Assembly: GCF_029625215.1 (NCBI RefSeq)
Contig: NZ_CP121197.1
Span: 2,356,001 to 2,420,000, forward strand
DNA: 64,000 nucleotides
Source of the DNA: Aurantibacillus circumpalustris
Lineage (GTDB): Bacteria > Bacteroidota > Bacteroidia > B-17B0 > Aurantibacillaceae
Direction of reading: 5' to 3'
In this document: one piece after another, positions 61,955 to 64,000 of the stretch
How positions within the stretch are numbered: position 1 is the stretch's first letter
Layout: each line of letters starts with the position of its first letter
The notes under the pieces: model-generated
Databases searched by the model: none
What the model saw: only the letters and a program-made list of their open reading frames with translations
Told to the model about the DNA's origin: nothing
Translations under genes and position numbers: made by a program

Positions 61955-62085
61955 AATTAAACCACATAGGCACATAGGCACATAGTATTTATAAAAGTAA
62001 CTCTGAATTTAAAGCAAAGCTTCAAATATCTATGTTCATCTCTGTTTATTCAGTTAGCTGATCCTATGCCTCTATGTGGTTTAAT
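61955..62085. repeat. MITE-like interspersed palindromic repeat, 131 bp
   Basis: The left end reads ATTAAACCACATAGGCACAT (61955-61974) and continues with GGCACATA, an 8-bp unit repeated nearly three times. The right end, read as complement, starts ATTAAACCACATAG. The ends therefore form a 14-bp perfect plus extended imperfect inverted repeat with an about 85-bp middle. It has no coding capacity. This family (AAACCACATAG termini) recurs between genes in Bacteroidota genomes. Confidence 0.7.
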
Positions 62086-62112
62086 TTGTCAACCATTGTT
62101 TTTTACAACTCC

Positions 62113-62739
62113 TCAACGCGTCACATATTTTCTGGTATAAAACATTGCTAAAGGTGATAGCACAAAAGTAGGCGCTAACCAAACTATCCATGCTGGAAAA
62201 GAAATAGTACTAAAATAATTGCTATTCACTACCAAAAATGCCGTAAACGTTGCGGTAAACGCTCCCATCATCATACCAATATGTCTCTTTAGCCACAATC
62301 TTTCTTCCAAAGCTTCGTTATGTAAAACCTTAATATTGCTTTGAATATTTTGAAAAACTGCATAAAATCCCAAAACGCCAAATACAACTAAAATAACATT
62401 CATAGAATAAATCATAAAAAAGCCATTAACTGCTGCAATACATAACATTATCCAATCACTAACATTCGGTTTTAAAGATTTATTTTTTATAGCACGATAT
62501 CCAACATAATTGAGAAAGAAGGAGAATACTCCAATCATCAATAAAAATCGGTTGTTTTTTATGATCGAAATAAACACAGAGCTAACACACACACCGATCA
62601 TACTATAAAAAAATAGTTTGCCAGAGTTTCGATGGATTTTCCCTCCTTTTTTACTGATTACAGAAACGCTTCCACTAAAAAGTGCTAAACAACCTGATAG
62701 AATGTGCAGGTACAAAGTGATTTTATAACTTATTTCCAT
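62113..62739 (-). CDS. DUF2306-like integral membrane protein
   Basis: The 208-residue protein has about six transmembrane helices (ITLYLHILSGCLALFSGSVSVIS at the start, then LFFYSMIGVCVSSVFISII and VNGFFMIYSMNVILVVFGVLGFYAV). HRNSGK and the late RLWLKRHIGMMMGAFTATF are typical of the DUF2306 family in Bacteroidota. It is in the inner membrane and its function is unknown. It is followed, on the same strand upstream, by the LytTR regulator 117 bp away. Confidence 0.78.
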   Translation of the reverse strand: MEISYKITLYLHILSGCLALFSGSVSVISKKGGKIHRNSGKLFFYSMIGVCVSSVFISIIKNNRFLLMIGVFSFFLNYVGYRAIKNKSLKPNVSDWIMLCIAAVNGFFMIYSMNVILVVFGVLGFYAVFQNIQSNIKVLHNEALEERLWLKRHIGMMMGAFTATFTAFLVVNSNYFSTISFPAWIVWLAPTFVLSPLAMFYTRKYVTR

Positions 62740-62856
62740 ATTTCCTTTTTTCTACAAAGGTGAGCTGGAAACAAACCAGAAACAAGCTATTTGGTAATAA
62801 CAGCAGGCTTTGGGCTGAATGGTAGCCTGTTTGGGGTGAACCGTTTTTGTTAGGGA

Positions 62857-63741
62857 TTAATTGTTAAGTTTCTTTTTTAAAGAATCGCTGCAAGCTCGCG
62901 CTACAGGGATTAGTTTATTACCGCCTTCAAGTTTTAATTTATAGCCTTGAGCGTTTCCTGAGACATGTTTTACACGTTTCAGGTTCACCAAATAACTTTT
63001 ATGGCAACGAAATAAATCAGGGTAGCTTTCCAATTGTTCAGTAACTGCTTTTAAAGAACTACGGATTAGTTTTTTGCTAGAAACGTCTTTCATCATATAA
63101 TGCACTTCCACATAATTGTCAGATGATTGCACATAGATAAGGTCGTTTACCTCCAGTTCCAGTGTTTCTTTTTCATTTTCTGAAACTAGTTTTAATGATA
63201 CCGCCTGAGTAGTCGGTTTAATTTCTTTTGCATGTTCTTCTATATCGGCATTTAATTCCGCCGATTGATGGCCAAATTGGTTATTTAGTCGCGATTCTTT
63301 TATTAATACAGTAACGGTAACGGGAATCACAGCAATACTGATTGTGTACAATTCAAAAATTAAAATGGCGTACGGACTAAAAGGGGCTATTCCTATAAAT
63401 GAACTATACAGCGCATTCCCCAGTCCAATCAATAAAACATTTGTCATGTTCCAATAAATTTCTCTTTGTACATTCCACCGTTCTTCAGAAAAAAAATTAG
63501 GAAACTGTGAGAGAAGGGCTACATTTAATAAAACCATAATCACAAAAGTGGTGAGTGCATACCCAAGGGAGACGGTTAGAATTCCTTGTTGCAGAGTGTT
63601 CAAGCCAAAAGGCCGGAATACAAAAAGAAATAAAAAAACAAAAGTGGCAAATAATAAACTGTTTAACCAACGTTTGCGGGGAAGTGTTTCTAGGTAATAA
63701 GGTTTGTTTAACCGGCTGAAAAAGGATCTTTTAGTTGTCAT
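62857..63741 (-). CDS. membrane-anchored LytTR-family transcriptional regulator
   Basis: The 294-residue protein has four predicted transmembrane helices in its first about 150 residues (LNSLLFATFVFLFLFVFRPFG, LTTFVIMVLLNVALLSQF, NVLLIGLGNALYSSFIG, LIFELYTISIAVIPVTVTVLI). A linker leads to a C-terminal LytTR DNA-binding domain (LIYVQSSDNYVEVHY, LFRCHKSYLVNLKRVKHVSGNAQGYKLKL). There is no receiver domain, so sensing is direct from the membrane. Such one-component regulators often act on adjacent membrane genes; the DUF2306-like gene is a candidate target. Confidence 0.9.
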   Translation of the reverse strand: MTTKRSFFSRLNKPYYLETLPRKRWLNSLLFATFVFLFLFVFRPFGLNTLQQGILTVSLGYALTTFVIMVLLNVALLSQFPNFFSEERWNVQREIYWNMTNVLLIGLGNALYSSFIGIAPFSPYAILIFELYTISIAVIPVTVTVLIKESRLNNQFGHQSAELNADIEEHAKEIKPTTQAVSLKLVSENEKETLELEVNDLIYVQSSDNYVEVHYMMKDVSSKKLIRSSLKAVTEQLESYPDLFRCHKSYLVNLKRVKHVSGNAQGYKLKLEGGNKLIPVARACSDSLKKKLNN

Positions 63742-63769
63742 AGCGTTGTTCGGTTAAGTGAAAATTTAT

Positions 63770-64000
63770 TTAATTCATTTTTTCTTTAAAGACGACGCCA
63801 TTTTCTTCAAGCTCTTTAAGCATGGGTTCGTACATTTCTTTTTTTGTTGGAATTTGAACCCCGCTTAATTTGAATTTACCAATGAGGAAGTTTTTAACCG
63901 TAATGGCTAATGGTAATCCAACTGTCTGCGCCATAGCCGTGTGGTTTTCATCTTTTCCAATTACTACTAACGACGAATCTAATTTTTGAACGTCGTTTAC
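63770..64000 (-). CDS. saccharopine-dehydrogenase-like protein, C-terminal end (partial)
   Basis: The last 76 residues are visible, ending in TAA at 63772-63770. The gene enters from the right edge exactly on a codon boundary. DENHTAMAQTVGLPLAIT and GVQIPTKKEMYEPMLKELEENG match the C-terminus of saccharopine reductase/dehydrogenase proteins (Lys9-like and bifunctional AASS). The reaction would join or split saccharopine in lysine metabolism, or a related N-carboxyalkyl amine. The rest of the gene lies outside the window. Confidence 0.8.
   Translation of the reverse strand, partial: VNDVQKLDSSLVVIGKDENHTAMAQTVGLPLAITVKNFLIGKFKLSGVQIPTKKEMYEPMLKELEENGVVFKEKMN

Overview
The window looks like a chromosomal segment of a low-GC, AT-rich Bacteroidota, probably a gliding Flavobacteriales-like or Sphingobacteriales-like organism. 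The evidence is a GldA-type ABC ATPase, two proteins with type IX secretion (T9SS) C-terminal signals, a TamB-like AsmA-superfamily protein, Bacteroidota-style lipoproteins, and many TAnnTTTG promoter elements, several with a TTTG box 18-22 bp upstream, often lying only 5-15 nt before the start codon. Most genes are housekeeping or small accessory genes. There is no prophage, CRISPR array, rRNA or tRNA that I can see. The species is not determinable from the window alone.

Layout. 0-15 kb: the tail of a PA0069-type radical SAM gene, hemD, an MBL-fold hydrolase with a small Zn-ribbon/HhH protein, a NYN-LOTUS protein, a CLC chloride channel, small secreted proteins, a CPA2 antiporter, and a 4.5 kb TamB-like gene divergent from tsaD. 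15-24 kb: a small lipoprotein gene whose upstream region was split by an intact IS3-family (IS407-like) element, then ftcD, a Fic-domain gene with a strikingly regular operator array, yicC with an EamA exporter gene, a BtuF-like receptor and pyrB. 24-32 kb: a LuxE-like gene, a 2-hydroxyacid dehydrogenase, dnaB, DinB-like and YdeI-like genes, and an alkylation-repair pair (Ada-like plus AlkB). 31-41 kb: a 1554-residue T9SS type B protein, a PlsC-like acyltransferase, a probable structured small RNA with its own promoter and terminator, a membrane-anchored T9SS type A protein, and small accessory genes including a cold-shock protein. 41-51 kb: an acetyltransferase, a bacterial deoxyhypusine-synthase-like gene, a low-molecular-weight phosphatase, an HtrA protease, then a tight operon (membrane protein, dapF, GNAT, heptaheme/TPR cytochrome, mltG) and tryptophan 2,3-dioxygenase. 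51-59 kb: gldA, then a divergent signalling cluster. 59-64 kb: a cyclophilin, small lipoproteins, a DUF4412 pair, a MITE-like repeat, a DUF2306 membrane protein, a membrane LytTR regulator and the 3' end of a saccharopine-dehydrogenase-like gene.

The two best candidates for an undescribed system are as follows. (1) At 52.4-59.0 kb an ECF sigma factor and a membrane anti-sigma-like protein are divergent from a four-gene operon: a YfiR-like periplasmic protein, a TPR protein, a two-TM HAMP-SpoIIE phosphatase and a PQQ-like propeller protein. It resembles the YfiR/YfiN envelope sensor, but the GGDEF output is replaced by a PP2C-type phosphatase. (2) At about 37.46-37.57 kb, on the minus strand, a promoter element is followed at the expected start point by a three-way-junction RNA and an intrinsic terminator. 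The Fic operator array at 20.53-20.68 kb is a third strong non-coding signal.
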